A stretch of DNA of 41,290 bases from contig REEU01000181.1 of the NCBI GenBank assembly GCA_007694905.1, forward strand, positions 1-41,290, in the 5' to 3' direction. The DNA comes from Gammaproteobacteria bacterium. GTDB lineage: Bacteria; Pseudomonadota; Gammaproteobacteria; Pseudomonadales; Azotimanducaceae. The position numbers were made by a program, and so were the translations under genes. How positions within the stretch are numbered: position 1 is the first letter of the stretch; every line of letters begins with the position of its first letter. Below the pieces are notes generated by a model. That model worked only from the letters and a program-made list of their open reading frames with translations, had not been told where the DNA came from and made no database searches. This document shows positions 1 through 9,856 of the stretch, in pieces.

Positions 1-380
1 GCGTCACGAAGCGCGCCGCATCGTCAGGGGAACATAAAGCCTCGGCTGGGTAGTTAAAGTGCGGGGGATTTTACGCATTCTGTAACCCGCTGCAAGCATC
101 CGGGTATCGGTTTTCATCGCCTTCGATACCACCGTTCGTCGCTCGGTGGCCGGTCCGGTGCGTCGATAGGGTCTGCGCAATTGAACTCTCCGGCTGCGAG
201 GCTAAGATAGGCCCCTTCCTGTCAGGCGCGGGGTGATCGGATCGGGACCGGTCAGAGGCCCTCACGCAGCCTTCGGCAGAAGACGTTTCCAAGTGCAAAC
301 TGCCCGCCGTCGGCATCTACCGGGGCTGGCTCGCTATTGGTCCGCAAACGGTATTCGGGCCTGGATCAGGGGGATCATCG
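1..380. other. Gene-free region upstream of dusB
   Basis: No convincing coding frame was found here. The short open frames on both strands give arginine- or serine-rich peptides of the kind that antisense reading of GC-rich DNA produces. The stretch holds a possible sigma-70 promoter at 181-208 and a purine-rich ribosome site just before the dusB start. In many gammaproteobacteria prmA precedes dusB, but no prmA 3' end is visible in this part. Confidence 0.5.
181..208 (+). promoter_or_regulatory. Candidate sigma-70 promoter of dusB-fis
   Basis: TTGAAC at 181-186 and TAAGAT at 203-208 are separated by 16 bases; each matches four of six consensus positions. The bases after the -10 box read AGGCCCC, a GC-rich discriminator like those of stringently controlled promoters such as the E. 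coli fis promoter. Transcription from here would give a leader of about 165 bases before dusB. The identification is by eye only. Confidence 0.4.
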
Positions 381-1487
381 TTGTCCATCACGGTTGCGAA
401 GCAGCGGTCGGAACCGTTACCGGCCGTGGCCATCGGTACGCATCGGTTGCGCAACCGCGTGTTGCTCGCGCCGATGGCGGGGGTCACGGACCTGCCGTTC
501 CGCAGCCTCTGCTGGCAACTTGGTGCAGGTATGGTCGTCGCGGAGATGGTGTCCGCGGATCCGAGCCTCCGCCACACGCGCAAGTCGCGACTGCGGCGCC
601 TTCACGCTGCAGAATCGGGCCCGCGCAGCGTCCAGATTGCCGGTTCCGAGCCCGCTCAGCTGGCCGCCGCGGCCTGCTACAACCGGGACGAGGGTGCGGA
701 CATCATCGACATTAATATGGGGTGTCCGGCCAAGAAGGTGTGCAATCGCGCCGCCGGCTCGGCCCTGCTGCGTGACGAAGCGCTGGTAGCGGCCATCCTC
801 GCGGCCGTGGTTGCCGCGGTGGACGTGCCGGTCACGTTGAAGATCCGGACCGGCTGGTCGCCTGAGCACCGCAACGGTGTGCGCATCGCCCGGATCGCAG
901 AGGACGCCGGTATCGCGGCGCTGGCGGTTCATGGCCGCACCCGTGCAGACCGATTCAGCGGTCGAGCAGAGTTCGACACCATCGCCGAGATCGTCCAGTC
1001 AGTGTCCATGCCTGTGATCGCAAACGGTGACATCGACTCTCCGGACGGCGCGGCAGCCGTCCTGGCGCACACCGGTGCCGCAGGCGTCATGATCGGCCGT
1101 GCGGCCCAGGGGCGCCCGTGGCTGTGCGGGCAGATCGCGGCTTGGCTCGAGCACGGCGAACGTCTGCCCGAACCGGATGCGGCCACCCGCGGACGCATCA
1201 TGATCGAGCATGTGCGCGCCCTGCATGCGTTCCATGGCGTGGAGCGCGGCCTGCGCATCGCGCGCAAGCATGTGGCCTGGTACCTGCAGGCCAACGCCAC
1301 ACCGGATCAGGAATGTGGGCGTCCGTTCCTGTCCAGGTTCAACCGGATCGAAGACGGTGCAGAGCAACTCTCGAGCCTGGCTGCGCTGCACGCGTCGATC
1401 GCCACACCATCTCCTGGGGGAGGGTCCGACGAACGGACCTCTGAGCACGTCGCTGCGGAGCCGCATGCTGCGGCGCTGGCAGCCTGA
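381..1487 (+). CDS. dusB: tRNA-dihydrouridine synthase B
   Basis: DusB is an FMN- and NADPH-dependent cytosolic enzyme that reduces uridine to dihydrouridine in the tRNA D-loop. The 368-residue product shows the family blocks APMAGVTD near the N-terminus, INMGCPAKK with the proposed catalytic cysteine near residue 111, TLKIRTGW, HGRTRADRFSG, ANGDI and MIGRAAQGRPW (flavin phosphate site), then ARKHVAWYL in the helical C-terminal domain. A TTG start is chosen because GGGGG lies a few bases upstream and the next ATG falls inside the conserved barrel start. Compared with the roughly 320-residue E. coli protein it has about 15 extra N-terminal residues and an Ala/Gly/Ser-rich tail of about 30 residues that looks unstructured. 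It heads the classic dusB-fis pair, 15 bases before fis. Confidence 0.95.
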   Translation: MSITVAKQRSEPLPAVAIGTHRLRNRVLLAPMAGVTDLPFRSLCWQLGAGMVVAEMVSADPSLRHTRKSRLRRLHAAESGPRSVQIAGSEPAQLAAAACYNRDEGADIIDINMGCPAKKVCNRAAGSALLRDEALVAAILAAVVAAVDVPVTLKIRTGWSPEHRNGVRIARIAEDAGIAALAVHGRTRADRFSGRAEFDTIAEIVQSVSMPVIANGDIDSPDGAAAVLAHTGAAGVMIGRAAQGRPWLCGQIAAWLEHGERLPEPDAATRGRIMIEHVRALHAFHGVERGLRIARKHVAWYLQANATPDQECGRPFLSRFNRIEDGAEQLSSLAALHASIATPSPGGGSDERTSEHVAAEPHAAALAA

Positions 1488-1502
1488 AGGGCAGGACAGC
1501 AA

Positions 1503-1817
1503 GTGAATGACAGCCATCGCAATCTCGGTGCAGGTCGAGCCATCAGCGCTACGGTCACGCCGCTGGTGAAAGTACCCGAAACCACTTCCGAACCGTTGAG
1601 AATCTGCGTCGAGCGGGCGCTGCAAGCCTACTTCGCTCGCCTCGATGGTGAGGACGCCAAGGAACTCTACGCCATGGTGCTCGCTGAGGTGGAGGCGCCG
1701 CTGCTCGAGTTCGTGCTGCGCCAGGCACACGGTAACCAGTCCCAGGCCGCCGCCATGCTGGGCATCAATCGCGGCACCCTGCGCAAGAAACTGAAACAAT
1801 ACGACCTGCTGGGCTGA
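1503..1817 (+). CDS. fis: DNA-binding protein Fis
   Basis: Fis is a small homodimeric nucleoid protein that bends DNA and controls rRNA, tRNA and many growth-phase genes. The 104-residue product carries the hallmark C-terminal helix-turn-helix [20 protein letters not shown] (residues about 78-97), preceded by the dimerisation helices ([22 protein letters not shown]). The first 30 residues, where E. coli Fis has its beta-hairpin arms, are divergent. The GTG start at 1503 gives a family-typical length (98 in E. coli). It follows dusB closely, so the two are almost certainly cotranscribed. Identity is secure; the exact N-terminus is less so. Confidence 0.95.
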   Translation: MNDSHRNLGAGRAISATVTPLVKVPETTSEPLRICVERALQAYFARLDGEDAKELYAMVLAEVEAPLLEFVLRQAHGNQSQAAAMLGINRGTLRKKLKQYDLLG

Positions 1818-1885
1818 CGCCGTCTCGCAGATCGCTGCGGCGCGCACATCTTTTGTTCTCTTCCTGACATGGATTCGACGGCTCT

Positions 1886-3505
1886 ATGAATGACGCACGC
1901 ATCCGGGTGCGGCGCGCCCTGCTTTCCGTAAGCGACAAGCGTGGCCTGGAGGCGTTTGCGCGCGGCCTGGCCGCCGCCGGGGTCGAACTCCTCTCCACTG
2001 GCGGGACCTGCAGCCGGCTGCAGGACGCAGGCCTCCAAGTCACCGAAGTCTCTGCCCACACGGGCTTTGCGGAGATGATGGCCGGCAGGGTGAAGACGCT
2101 GCATCCGAAGATCCACGGTGGTCTGCTCGGGCGCGAGGACGGCGCTGGTGGGGGCGAGGATGCCGAGGTGATGGCGGAACATGGCATCACGCCTATCGAT
2201 CTGCTGGCAGTGAACCTGTATCCATTCGAGGCGGCGGTTGCCGATCCGGACTGCGGTCTCGAGCATGCCATCGAGAACATCGACATCGGTGGCCCGGCCA
2301 TGATCCGCTCCGCTGCCAAGAATCACGCTCGTGTGCTGGTGATCACGGATCCTGCGGACTACGCGCGGGTGCTGGAAGCCCTGGCAACGGAGGACGGTTG
2401 CACGACGTCGTCCCTGCGCGGTGAGCTCGCGGCGCGGGCCTTCTCCCATACCGCGGGCTATGACGGCGCCATTGCCAACTGGCTCGGCAGCCGACTCGAC
2501 CCGATGGTGGATGGCGGCGACGATGACGCAGCTGTGCCGGCGTTTCCGCAGCGCCTGCATCTGGCCTGGGAAGCCGGGCGACCGCTGCGCTACGGCGAGA
2601 ATCCTCATCAGCGCGCCACGTTCTACCGGGAGCGGGGGGGTGCGGAGGGCGACGGGACCCTCGGCGGTGCCCGTCAGCTCCACGGCAAGGCACTGTCCTA
2701 CAACAACATTGCCGACACCGATGCTGCCCTGGCATGCGTCGCGGCCTTCGAAGCTCCGGCCTGCGTCATCGTCAAGCACGCCAATCCCTGCGGCGTTGCC
2801 GTGGCCGAGGACATCGGTGCCGCCTACGACGCCGCGTTCGCAACCGACCCGACCTCCGCCTTCGGCGGCATCATTGCGTTCAACCGGGAACTCGATGCCG
2901 CAACCGCCGCCCGCATCGTCGAGCGGCAGTTCGTCGAGGTGATCATCGCGCCCGCAGTCACGGCGGCTGCCCGGGACGCGGTGGCGGTGAAGAAGAACGT
3001 CCGCCTGCTCGAGTGCGGTCCGCTGGTGCAACAGCATGCCCGGTTCACCTTGCATCAGGTCAGCGGCGGATTGCTGTTGCAGGACCCGGACCTCGGTGAC
3101 ATGGCGGCAGACGCCCCGAAGGTGGTCACACAACGGGCACCCGATCCGAGGGAGGAAGCAGACCTGCGCTTCGCCTGGCAGGTGGCGAAGTTCGTCAAGT
3201 CCAATGCCATCGTCTACGCCCGTGGGCAACGCACCATCGGCGTCGGGGCCGGTCAGATGAGCCGGGTTTACAGTGCCCGCATTGCCGGCATCAAGGCGGC
3301 TGACGAGGGGCTCGAGGTGCGCGGCGCAGTCATGGCGTCTGATGCGTTCTTCCCGTTCCGGGACGGTATCGACGCCGCGGCCGAAGCCGGTATCACGGCG
3401 GTCATTCAGCCTGGCGGTTCGGTCCGCGACGAAGAGGTGATTGCTGCCGCGGACGAGGCAGGCATGGCCATGCTGTTCACCGGCATGCGCCATTTCCGTC
3501 ACTGA
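1886..3505 (+). CDS. purH: Bifunctional AICAR transformylase/IMP cyclohydrolase
   Basis: PurH catalyses the last two steps of IMP synthesis: formylation of AICAR with 10-formyl-THF, then ring closure to IMP. The 539-residue protein has the MGS-like cyclohydrolase domain first ([34 protein letters not shown]), then the transformylase domain with [19 protein letters not shown] (the Lys-His pair near the active site), [11 protein letters not shown] and the terminal blocks [24 protein letters not shown] and FTGMRHFRH. Length matches the family (529 in E. coli). It is followed after 22 bases by purD, the usual purHD operon, and lies 68 bases after fis, so it may have its own promoter. Confidence 0.97.
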   Translation: MNDARIRVRRALLSVSDKRGLEAFARGLAAAGVELLSTGGTCSRLQDAGLQVTEVSAHTGFAEMMAGRVKTLHPKIHGGLLGREDGAGGGEDAEVMAEHGITPIDLLAVNLYPFEAAVADPDCGLEHAIENIDIGGPAMIRSAAKNHARVLVITDPADYARVLEALATEDGCTTSSLRGELAARAFSHTAGYDGAIANWLGSRLDPMVDGGDDDAAVPAFPQRLHLAWEAGRPLRYGENPHQRATFYRERGGAEGDGTLGGARQLHGKALSYNNIADTDAALACVAAFEAPACVIVKHANPCGVAVAEDIGAAYDAAFATDPTSAFGGIIAFNRELDAATAARIVERQFVEVIIAPAVTAAARDAVAVKKNVRLLECGPLVQQHARFTLHQVSGGLLLQDPDLGDMAADAPKVVTQRAPDPREEADLRFAWQVAKFVKSNAIVYARGQRTIGVGAGQMSRVYSARIAGIKAADEGLEVRGAVMASDAFFPFRDGIDAAAEAGITAVIQPGGSVRDEEVIAAADEAGMAMLFTGMRHFRH

Positions 3506-3527
3506 CGCACAGAGGGGCGGTTCCATC

Positions 3528-4811
3528 ATGAAGATCCTGGTGATCGGCAACGGCGGTCGGGAGCACGCGCTGGCGTGGAAGCTGGTGCAGGGTACGGGTG
3601 TCGAACGTGTGTTCGTGGCGCCGGGGAACGCTGGAACGGCGCGGGAAGCTAACGTGGACAACGTGCCCATTGCCGCCACCGACCTCGACGCCCTGGTCGA
3701 CTTCGCCGTCGAAGCGGCTATCGACCTGACCGTTGTCGGTCCTGAAGCGCCTTTGGTTGCCGGTATCGTCGATCGTTTCACGGATCGCGGGCTGCTGTGT
3801 TTCGGGCCGAGTGCCGAAGCGGCGCAGCTCGAAGGGTCCAAGGCCTTCAGCAAAGATTTCCTTGCCCGCCATGGCATTCCGACTGCCGCCTACGCTACGT
3901 TCGAGGACGTGGACGCCGCCGAGGCGTATGTGCGTGCCCAGGGCGCACCCATTGTGATCAAGGCCGACGGCCTCGCCGCCGGCAAGGGCGTTGTGGTGGC
4001 CGAAACGGAGGCCGAGGCCCTGGCCGCAGTACGGGACATGCTCGCCGGCGGCGCCTTCGGCAACGCCGGCCACCGGGTGGTGATCGAGGCGTTCATGGCC
4101 GGTGAGGAGGCCAGCTTCATCGTCGTCGCCGACGGCGAGCGTTTCCTGCCCTTCGCCACCTCCCAGGACCACAAGCGCCGTGACGATGGCGACCTTGGCC
4201 CGAACACCGGTGGCATGGGCGCCTATTCGCCGGCGCCCGTGGTCACGCCCGAGGTGCACGCCCGCATCGTCGAGGAGGTGATCCGACCCACCATTGAGGG
4301 GATGGCGCGCGACGGCCATCCTTATCGCGGCTTTCTCTACGCCGGGCTCATGATCGACGCCGAGGGGCGCCCGCGGGTGGTGGAGTTCAACTGCCGCTTC
4401 GGTGATCCGGAGGCGCAGCCCGTGCTGGCCCGGCTGCGCTCTGATCTGGCATCAGTCTGCGCCCAGGCCGCCCGAGGTCGACTCGAGGCGTCGGCGCTCG
4501 AGTTCGACGATCGCAGCGCTCTCGGTGTGGTCATGGCAGCGGGTGGGTATCCGGCCGACTACCGCCAGGGTGACCCCATCAGCGGCCTGGAGCAGGTCGA
4601 TCCCGACGTGCACGTGTTCCACGCCGGCACGCGCCTCGACGGTGATCAGGTGGTCACCGCCGGCGGCCGCGTGCTCTGCGTGGTAGGCCTCGGCGACAGC
4701 GTCTCCGAGGCGGCACGCCGGGCCTATGCCGGCGTCGATACCATTCATTGGCGCGACTGCTATGTCCGCCGCGACATCGGCCATCGCGCCATGCGCAGGG
4801 AGCGCCGATAG
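3528..4811 (+). CDS. purD: Phosphoribosylamine-glycine ligase (GAR synthetase)
   Basis: PurD ligates glycine to 5-phosphoribosylamine with ATP, the second step of purine synthesis. The 427-residue sequence shows the N-terminal [11 protein letters not shown] loop, [12 protein letters not shown], the ATP-grasp segments [11 protein letters not shown] and [14 protein letters not shown], and the metal-binding [10 protein letters not shown] near residue 285. The frame is open further upstream inside purH, but ATG 3528 is preceded by AGAGGGG at 3511-3517 and begins exactly at the conserved N-terminal strand [10 protein letters not shown]. Length equals the E. coli enzyme closely. It is the last gene of the purHD unit. 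Confidence 0.97.
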   Translation: MKILVIGNGGREHALAWKLVQGTGVERVFVAPGNAGTAREANVDNVPIAATDLDALVDFAVEAAIDLTVVGPEAPLVAGIVDRFTDRGLLCFGPSAEAAQLEGSKAFSKDFLARHGIPTAAYATFEDVDAAEAYVRAQGAPIVIKADGLAAGKGVVVAETEAEALAAVRDMLAGGAFGNAGHRVVIEAFMAGEEASFIVVADGERFLPFATSQDHKRRDDGDLGPNTGGMGAYSPAPVVTPEVHARIVEEVIRPTIEGMARDGHPYRGFLYAGLMIDAEGRPRVVEFNCRFGDPEAQPVLARLRSDLASVCAQAARGRLEASALEFDDRSALGVVMAAGGYPADYRQGDPISGLEQVDPDVHVFHAGTRLDGDQVVTAGGRVLCVVGLGDSVSEAARRAYAGVDTIHWRDCYVRRDIGHRAMRRERR

Positions 4812-5323
4812 ATCGCACTCGGAGGTGCGTAGAGCGTGCGAAGACGCATCGGGGTTCGTCCAGGGCCTCCAGTTCGTGGCTTGACCTGAAGGCATGAAGC
4901 TTTTGCTGGCAACGTCCTTAAGAGTAGTGAGGCAGCGACGGGAAGGGTGGGCTTTAAGGAAGTGCTGTCAGCACTTCCTTGAATCTCCTGCGTGATTGGG
5001 AGAGGCCTCTCGGCCGTTTGCTTTCCTTCCGTTCTGTGGTCGCAGCACTTGCGGAGAACGGACGCTTGCGGGGCAAGCGATCTGTCCTCCTCATCGCGGC
5101 GGCGGACACGGTGCCCAGTCTCGACGAGTATCACCATGACGACGCGGCTGCCTGCTTCGCTCGTGCGACCTGGGCCACGAAATCGAGTGCCGCGATTCTC
5201 TTGATTCGCAATTCCTTTGATCCTTGGGTACCTTTCAGGAGCCGGGGGGGCATGGATGTCGGGCGCTCGGCGCCTTGCGATTTCCTCCTCAGGTGTTTTC
5301 CGCTCTCGGGGGTGTCGTACGTC
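4812..5323. other. 512-base gene-free stretch before the FecR gene
   Basis: No recognisable gene. The frame of the downstream FecR protein is open back to 4979, but the extra 115 residues show no family resemblance and would sit in front of a good signal peptide. Two minus-strand open frames also cross the region and resemble nothing I know. The clear structure is the long inverted repeat at 4953-4983. Most of the stretch reads like neither a coding sequence nor the interspersed repeats found elsewhere in the window, so it may be a long leader or decayed DNA. Confidence 0.4.
4953..4983. repeat. Long, nearly loop-free inverted repeat
   Basis: AAGGAAGTGCTG at 4956-4967 is followed after one base by its exact complement CAGCACTTCCTT at 4969-4980. 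With one G-U wobble the stem extends to 4953-4983. No T-tract follows in either direction, so it is a poor intrinsic terminator. As DNA it is a 25-base palindrome that could be an operator. It lies about 340 bases upstream of the FecR start and 145 bases after purD. Confidence 0.75.
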
Positions 5324-8300
5324 ATGAATCTGTCGTCTTCGCGGTACGCGCCGTATCGCCTGTGTTCTGCTATCTGCCTGTTTCTTTTAGCCTTTCTAGC
5401 GCTCGGCGTGGCGGCCCAGCAGCAGCCGGCCGGTCGTGTCACAGTGGTGCTCGGCACCGTCGAAGCGGTGGCCCAGGACGGCGAGGTACGAACCCTGGGC
5501 CGGGGCGATCCTGTCTTCGAGGGTGACACGCTGCGTTCCGGACCCGGCGGTCGGGCCCAGGTCCGCTTCACCGATCGCGGCATGCTCTCCCTGCGTCCGA
5601 ACTCCGAGGTCGCGCTCGACGAATACGAGCAGGCTGCAGCGCCGGCCGCCAACCGCAAACAGATGACGCTGAGCCGCGGGGGTTTTCGCGCGCAGACCGG
5701 CAGCATCGCCCGGGTCAACCGTCAGGCCTACCGTGTGCAGGCGCCGGTTGCCACCATGGGTATCCGCGGCACGGTGTTCGACCTGTATCTGGAGGACGAT
5801 GGCTCGTTGCTGGTGGGCGCGAGTCAGGGTGCCGTCGAGGTGGAGACCATCAGCGGTGCCACCGGCAGTGTTGGGCAGGGCGAACCCTTCAATTATCTGC
5901 GGGTGAGGCCGGACGGCAGCATCGAGTACCTGCTCGAGCTTCCCGAAGCACTGATCGATTCACCCGAGCTCACGGCGCGCACCGATGCATCACCCTTCGA
6001 TGCCGGGCTTCCGGCACAGGCGACAATCGTCACCGGCCAGGGTGCGGCCGAGACCCCGGCGGGCTACCGCACGCTGTCACGGGAGCGCCTGCTCGACCTC
6101 GTCGAGGACCCCGACGCCACCGGCATCGTCAACCTCGCGCGGGTCGGCAGCGGCGATATCCCCGGCGAGCTCGTGGACGAGGATCCCGACCCGGACCTGC
6201 CCGAGCCGGTTTTGACGCCTGAGCAGGTGGAGGCGCTGCTGGCCGATGACCGTATCGCCCTGGCGCTTGGTGCGGCCGGTGACGAGGACGGCGCCGGCCT
6301 GTTCGGCGGCATCGCCACGGTCAACTCCCCGACCCTCGCGCTCGACAGCTCGACCCAGGGGTTAGCGCCTGGAATAGCCGGCGCGGACCGGCAGACACTG
6401 CTCGACGGCGCCGATCTGTTCCTGTTCGGCGACAGCGGAGAGGTGCTCTTCGATGAGGACGTGGCGGGGGTCGCGGGGCTGGTCTGGGGCCGCTTCACCG
6501 CCCCGGTAACGGTGTTCGTCGACGCCCTTGACCGGGACGTGACGTTCGGGCTCGACCGCGACGTTCTGTTCGCCATCGGGTCGCCGGCAGATCTCGCTGA
6601 TCTCGAAGGCATCGTCGAGTACGAACTGTTCGATTTCGACGTCGTGAGTTCCGGATTGCCCGTTGCGGCAATGTTCAGCTCGGGGACGCTCGATCTCGGC
6701 TCGGGCAGCTACGCCGGATCCCTGGAGGTCATCCTCGGCGAGAGCGAATCCCTCGATGACTTCAGTCTGCTGGCCGAGTTCGAAAGCCAGGTGGTGGGCG
6801 GCGTACTGGAGGGCGTGGAGTTCTCCATCCTGGAGCTTCTGCCCTTCGACGACGGGCCCAGCGAGGACGCTGAGGGGACGCTGGCCGGCTTCTTCACTGG
6901 TGACGGAGCGGCCTTCCTGCAGCTTGCGTTCGACTTCCGGGTACCGTCCCGGGAGGACGCGGACGTACTCGGGCTGGCGCTGCTGGAGCAGGTTCTGGTG
7001 GAAGACCCTGGTCTCGATGGCCTGACGCCGGAAGAGGCCGAGGCGCTGAGCGCGGGATTCGCCTACATCGGCGTCACCTGCTGCGATGAGGCAGAAGGTG
7101 TCGAGCCACCGCAGGTCTACGGTGGTCTGGCCAGCGATCCGCGCCCCAGCGAAGGGCAGGAAGTGCTGCTTGGCATCGCGCTGGGCGAGGACGGCGAGCG
7201 CGTTGGTGCACTGGATGCCGAATTCCTGGCCTTCCCTCCTGCGCTGGTGACGCGAGGGTCGGACGCCGAAGTCCTGAATTTTCAGCCGAGCTTCCATGTC
7301 GTGGGAGCGGAATCGGTGGCTGCGCTGGCCCTGGATCGCGACGGCTTGCCGCTGCGCGCCTTCCGTACGGAGGACGGTGAGCTCGACCGGCTCCTTCGCG
7401 AGAGCATCTTCCTGCTCACGGGCATACCGACGCCGGCGGCCAACCTTATGGGTTGGCGCCGTTATGAGCTCGCGCAGCTCGTGGACGGGTTCGCGGCCGT
7501 CACAGATCCCTCCGGTGAGGTCACTTTCCTCGCCCTGTTCGAGCGGGAGCTGGCTTTCACTGTAAATCTGGCGGACGGTCAGGTGTCGAGCGGGTTCTTC
7601 AGCGGCCAGGCCGACGACATCGACGAAACCGTTCTCCTTGGATTCCAGGTGCGTTTCGACGGCCAGGTGGCCATTGAGAATGACAACGCCTTCGTGGAGT
7701 TCGAGATCACGAATGCATCCGTGACCGACTTCTTCGCGGGTGACGGTGGACTCGGTTTCAGCGTCGACCCCGATGCGGTCGAGCTCGGCGGCTTTTTCAC
7801 CGGCGACACCGGCGAAGCCTTTGCCGCAGCCTTTAAGATCAACGCCGAGTACGGAGATTTCTTCGGAAACGGAGAGGACACCTCACTCTTCCGTCTCTTC
7901 GGTACCGCGCTGCTGGCCCAACAGGACCTGACTCTGAATTTTTCCGAGACGCAGGCGCTCACCGATCCCGGCCTGCTTTTCGTGGGCGCCACAGGCTTCG
8001 AGCCCGGAGCGATCCTGATCGGACGCACTACGATGCAGGCGGACTTCGTCGAGCGCGCGAGTGTGCTCGGTCTCACACCGGATGGCAGTGGCGGGTTGCT
8101 CAAGCCGGGCGACATGGGCTTTATCGATCTACCGAGCCAGCTGCTCCGGCCGGGCAGCGCGCGGATTCCGGGTTTTCTCGGCAATCTGGGTCCGGCCCCG
8201 GGAAGCTCGAACACGCAGTTCCGGCGTTGGTTGCCCGTCGATGGCGAGCCTCTGTTGGTGGACGCGGAGTCCGGAGAGATCCTCGATACGCTGAGCAGTT

Positions 8301-9778
8301 CGGTGTTTTTCCTCAATGCCACGCCCACGACGCTGCCGGCCGAGGGATTCACGACGTTTGCCGGCAGCCGCATCACCAACAGCCTGCAGATCGATCAGCA
8401 ACGGACCACGGGTGTTTTCGGGTCGACGCTGAACGAAGGCACGGCCTCATTCAGCCTCGATCTCACCACCGGCGAGATCAGCGCCGGGCAGCTGTTTGCT
8501 GTCGCGCGTCGTGGTCAGTTCTCGTTCCCGGATCTTCCCGAGCGTGAGCAGGGCTTTCAGGTTTTTTTCGATGGCCAGCTGGTTAATACGGACGAAGGCA
8601 GCTTCATTGAGGTGCAACTGCTCGATGGCAGCTTCGAGGTGATCGATTTCTCGGAGGGCACGTCGGTGCATGTCCCGATCGACCTGGAGGCCAGCAGTAT
8701 CGAGGGATTCTTCGCAGGCGACTCCCAACCGCAGCTCAATGCGGCTTTCTTGTTGCGTACGATTCCAGATGAGGAAGGCAACTTCGAGGCGTCCAGCGGG
8801 GTGTTCACCGTGGGCAATTCGCTGCTGCCTGAGACGCGGCTCATCGCCGAAGAGGTCTCGGCGTGGGTGCGGAGCTTCGAAAGCGAAGGAGTCGAAGTCG
8901 TTCGCCCCGGCTTCGGCCTGGCGGCGTTCAGTCCCGCGTTCACCGGGCAGGTTCCCGGCAATGGCGTGCTGCTTGGACGTGCGCCGAACGTCGAACTGGA
9001 CGGTGATTTCGTCCTCGGTGCCAATGCGCTGCGCGTCTTGGGTTCCGAAGGTGAGGTCGTCGCGGATACCCGCCGCGGGGGCTTCTTAGCCCAGCCGTTC
9101 GATTTCATCCTGCGCCAGTCGAACGCGTTCGAATTGGAAGAGTTTTTCGTATCGGATGTGCGTGCCGATGGCACCCTGGACTTCGAGGGTTTCGAGGTGA
9201 CCTGGGGCGCATGGCGGGACCCGGGTTCCGACTCCGCGGCGAGGATTCAGATCGACCCGGCCGATCCGAACGTTACGGTGGATGCGCCGGGCCGGGTCCA
9301 CTTCGCGAGCGTGAATCCCTCTCCGATCTCGGGCCTGCCCCCGAGCGGAATGTTCCTCTATGGCGGCCCCACCGTGGCGGTAGGGTCGGCTCAGGGGGAC
9401 TTCGCCGGTGGAGACTTCCTCTCGCCCGTGGCGATCGCTGACGAGGATTTTTTCGTCGAATTCGTCCTGAATTTCGGCACGGGTCTGATCAGTGATGGCG
9501 TGATCCGGGTCAGCTACGGCGTGGAGCCGGTCATGGAATGGAGAGGCGAGTTCGACGGCGTTCTGAATGGTGCGGTAACGGACTTTACGCTGCGAGGCCT
9601 CGACCTTTTCGGGTTCGGTGAGCTGATCGGTGGCGCCGACCTCGACCGCAGCGCCATCACGGGTCTGTTGACGGGGCCTGGCGGGGAGCGCCATGCGGGC
9701 GCCTTCAGTTTCCTCTACGTCGACGGTGAACTGTTTGAGAGCGTGCGCGGGCTCTGGGTGACGGAGCAGCTGGACTGA
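5324..9778 (+). CDS. Giant FecR-domain exported protein with repeated TbpB-barrel-like modules
   Basis: I know no named homologue. The 1484-residue product starts with a Sec signal peptide (hydrophobic core 16-28, cleavage about GVAA/QQQ at 31) with no lipobox cysteine. Residues about 36-190 form a FecR domain: GDTLRSGPGGRAQVRFTDRG, a pro-FecR-like LSRGGFRAQTG and TMGIRGTVFDL. An acidic linker follows, then modules ending near residues 530, 835, 1140 and 1484. Modules share a strand pattern: LxxGxxSxG (LADGQVSSG, LTTGEISAG, FGTGLISDG), FDGxL/V, and GFFTGDxxxxxxAAF or GLLTGPGGERHAGAF. The last resembles the GxFxGxxAxExGGxF signature of transferrin-binding-protein-like barrels. WGRF and WGAW linkers precede modules 1 and 4. 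ATG 5324 is chosen because it opens the signal peptide. The next gene is a Slam-like barrel, so this is probably its cargo. Composition is strongly acidic. Confidence 0.85.
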   Translation: MNLSSSRYAPYRLCSAICLFLLAFLALGVAAQQQPAGRVTVVLGTVEAVAQDGEVRTLGRGDPVFEGDTLRSGPGGRAQVRFTDRGMLSLRPNSEVALDEYEQAAAPAANRKQMTLSRGGFRAQTGSIARVNRQAYRVQAPVATMGIRGTVFDLYLEDDGSLLVGASQGAVEVETISGATGSVGQGEPFNYLRVRPDGSIEYLLELPEALIDSPELTARTDASPFDAGLPAQATIVTGQGAAETPAGYRTLSRERLLDLVEDPDATGIVNLARVGSGDIPGELVDEDPDPDLPEPVLTPEQVEALLADDRIALALGAAGDEDGAGLFGGIATVNSPTLALDSSTQGLAPGIAGADRQTLLDGADLFLFGDSGEVLFDEDVAGVAGLVWGRFTAPVTVFVDALDRDVTFGLDRDVLFAIGSPADLADLEGIVEYELFDFDVVSSGLPVAAMFSSGTLDLGSGSYAGSLEVILGESESLDDFSLLAEFESQVVGGVLEGVEFSILELLPFDDGPSEDAEGTLAGFFTGDGAAFLQLAFDFRVPSREDADVLGLALLEQVLVEDPGLDGLTPEEAEALSAGFAYIGVTCCDEAEGVEPPQVYGGLASDPRPSEGQEVLLGIALGEDGERVGALDAEFLAFPPALVTRGSDAEVLNFQPSFHVVGAESVAALALDRDGLPLRAFRTEDGELDRLLRESIFLLTGIPTPAANLMGWRRYELAQLVDGFAAVTDPSGEVTFLALFERELAFTVNLADGQVSSGFFSGQADDIDETVLLGFQVRFDGQVAIENDNAFVEFEITNASVTDFFAGDGGLGFSVDPDAVELGGFFTGDTGEAFAAAFKINAEYGDFFGNGEDTSLFRLFGTALLAQQDLTLNFSETQALTDPGLLFVGATGFEPGAILIGRTTMQADFVERASVLGLTPDGSGGLLKPGDMGFIDLPSQLLRPGSARIPGFLGNLGPAPGSSNTQFRRWLPVDGEPLLVDAESGEILDTLSSSVFFLNATPTTLPAEGFTTFAGSRITNSLQIDQQRTTGVFGSTLNEGTASFSLDLTTGEISAGQLFAVARRGQFSFPDLPEREQGFQVFFDGQLVNTDEGSFIEVQLLDGSFEVIDFSEGTSVHVPIDLEASSIEGFFAGDSQPQLNAAFLLRTIPDEEGNFEASSGVFTVGNSLLPETRLIAEEVSAWVRSFESEGVEVVRPGFGLAAFSPAFTGQVPGNGVLLGRAPNVELDGDFVLGANALRVLGSEGEVVADTRRGGFLAQPFDFILRQSNAFELEEFFVSDVRADGTLDFEGFEVTWGAWRDPGSDSAARIQIDPADPNVTVDAPGRVHFASVNPSPISGLPPSGMFLYGGPTVAVGSAQGDFAGGDFLSPVAIADEDFFVEFVLNFGTGLISDGVIRVSYGVEPVMEWRGEFDGVLNGAVTDFTLRGLDLFGFGELIGGADLDRSAITGLLTGPGGERHAGAFSFLYVDGELFESVRGLWVTEQLD

Positions 9779-9856
9779 ATGGCTGGAGACTACGATGAGC
9801 GAGCAATGAGGCGTGTCACGTCAGAGCGAGCGCGCGCGAGAACGGGGGATGGTGGA

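Noticed and set aside
1667-3877. Long minus-strand open frame of 736 codons
   Set aside because: It is antisense to purH and the start of purD. The peptide is His/Arg/Gly-rich without family motifs, as expected from GC-rich codon bias, and purH is unmistakable.
4979-5323. Upstream start for the FecR protein, or separate small genes on the minus strand across the same bases
   Set aside because: The added residues precede a good signal peptide and resemble nothing, and the minus-strand peptides also lack motifs or ribosome sites.
9779-9856. Start of the Slam-like protein at ATG 9779
   Set aside because: It touches the FecR stop and would put 26 charged residues before the signal peptide; ATG 9857 fits better. 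Coupled translation cannot be fully excluded.
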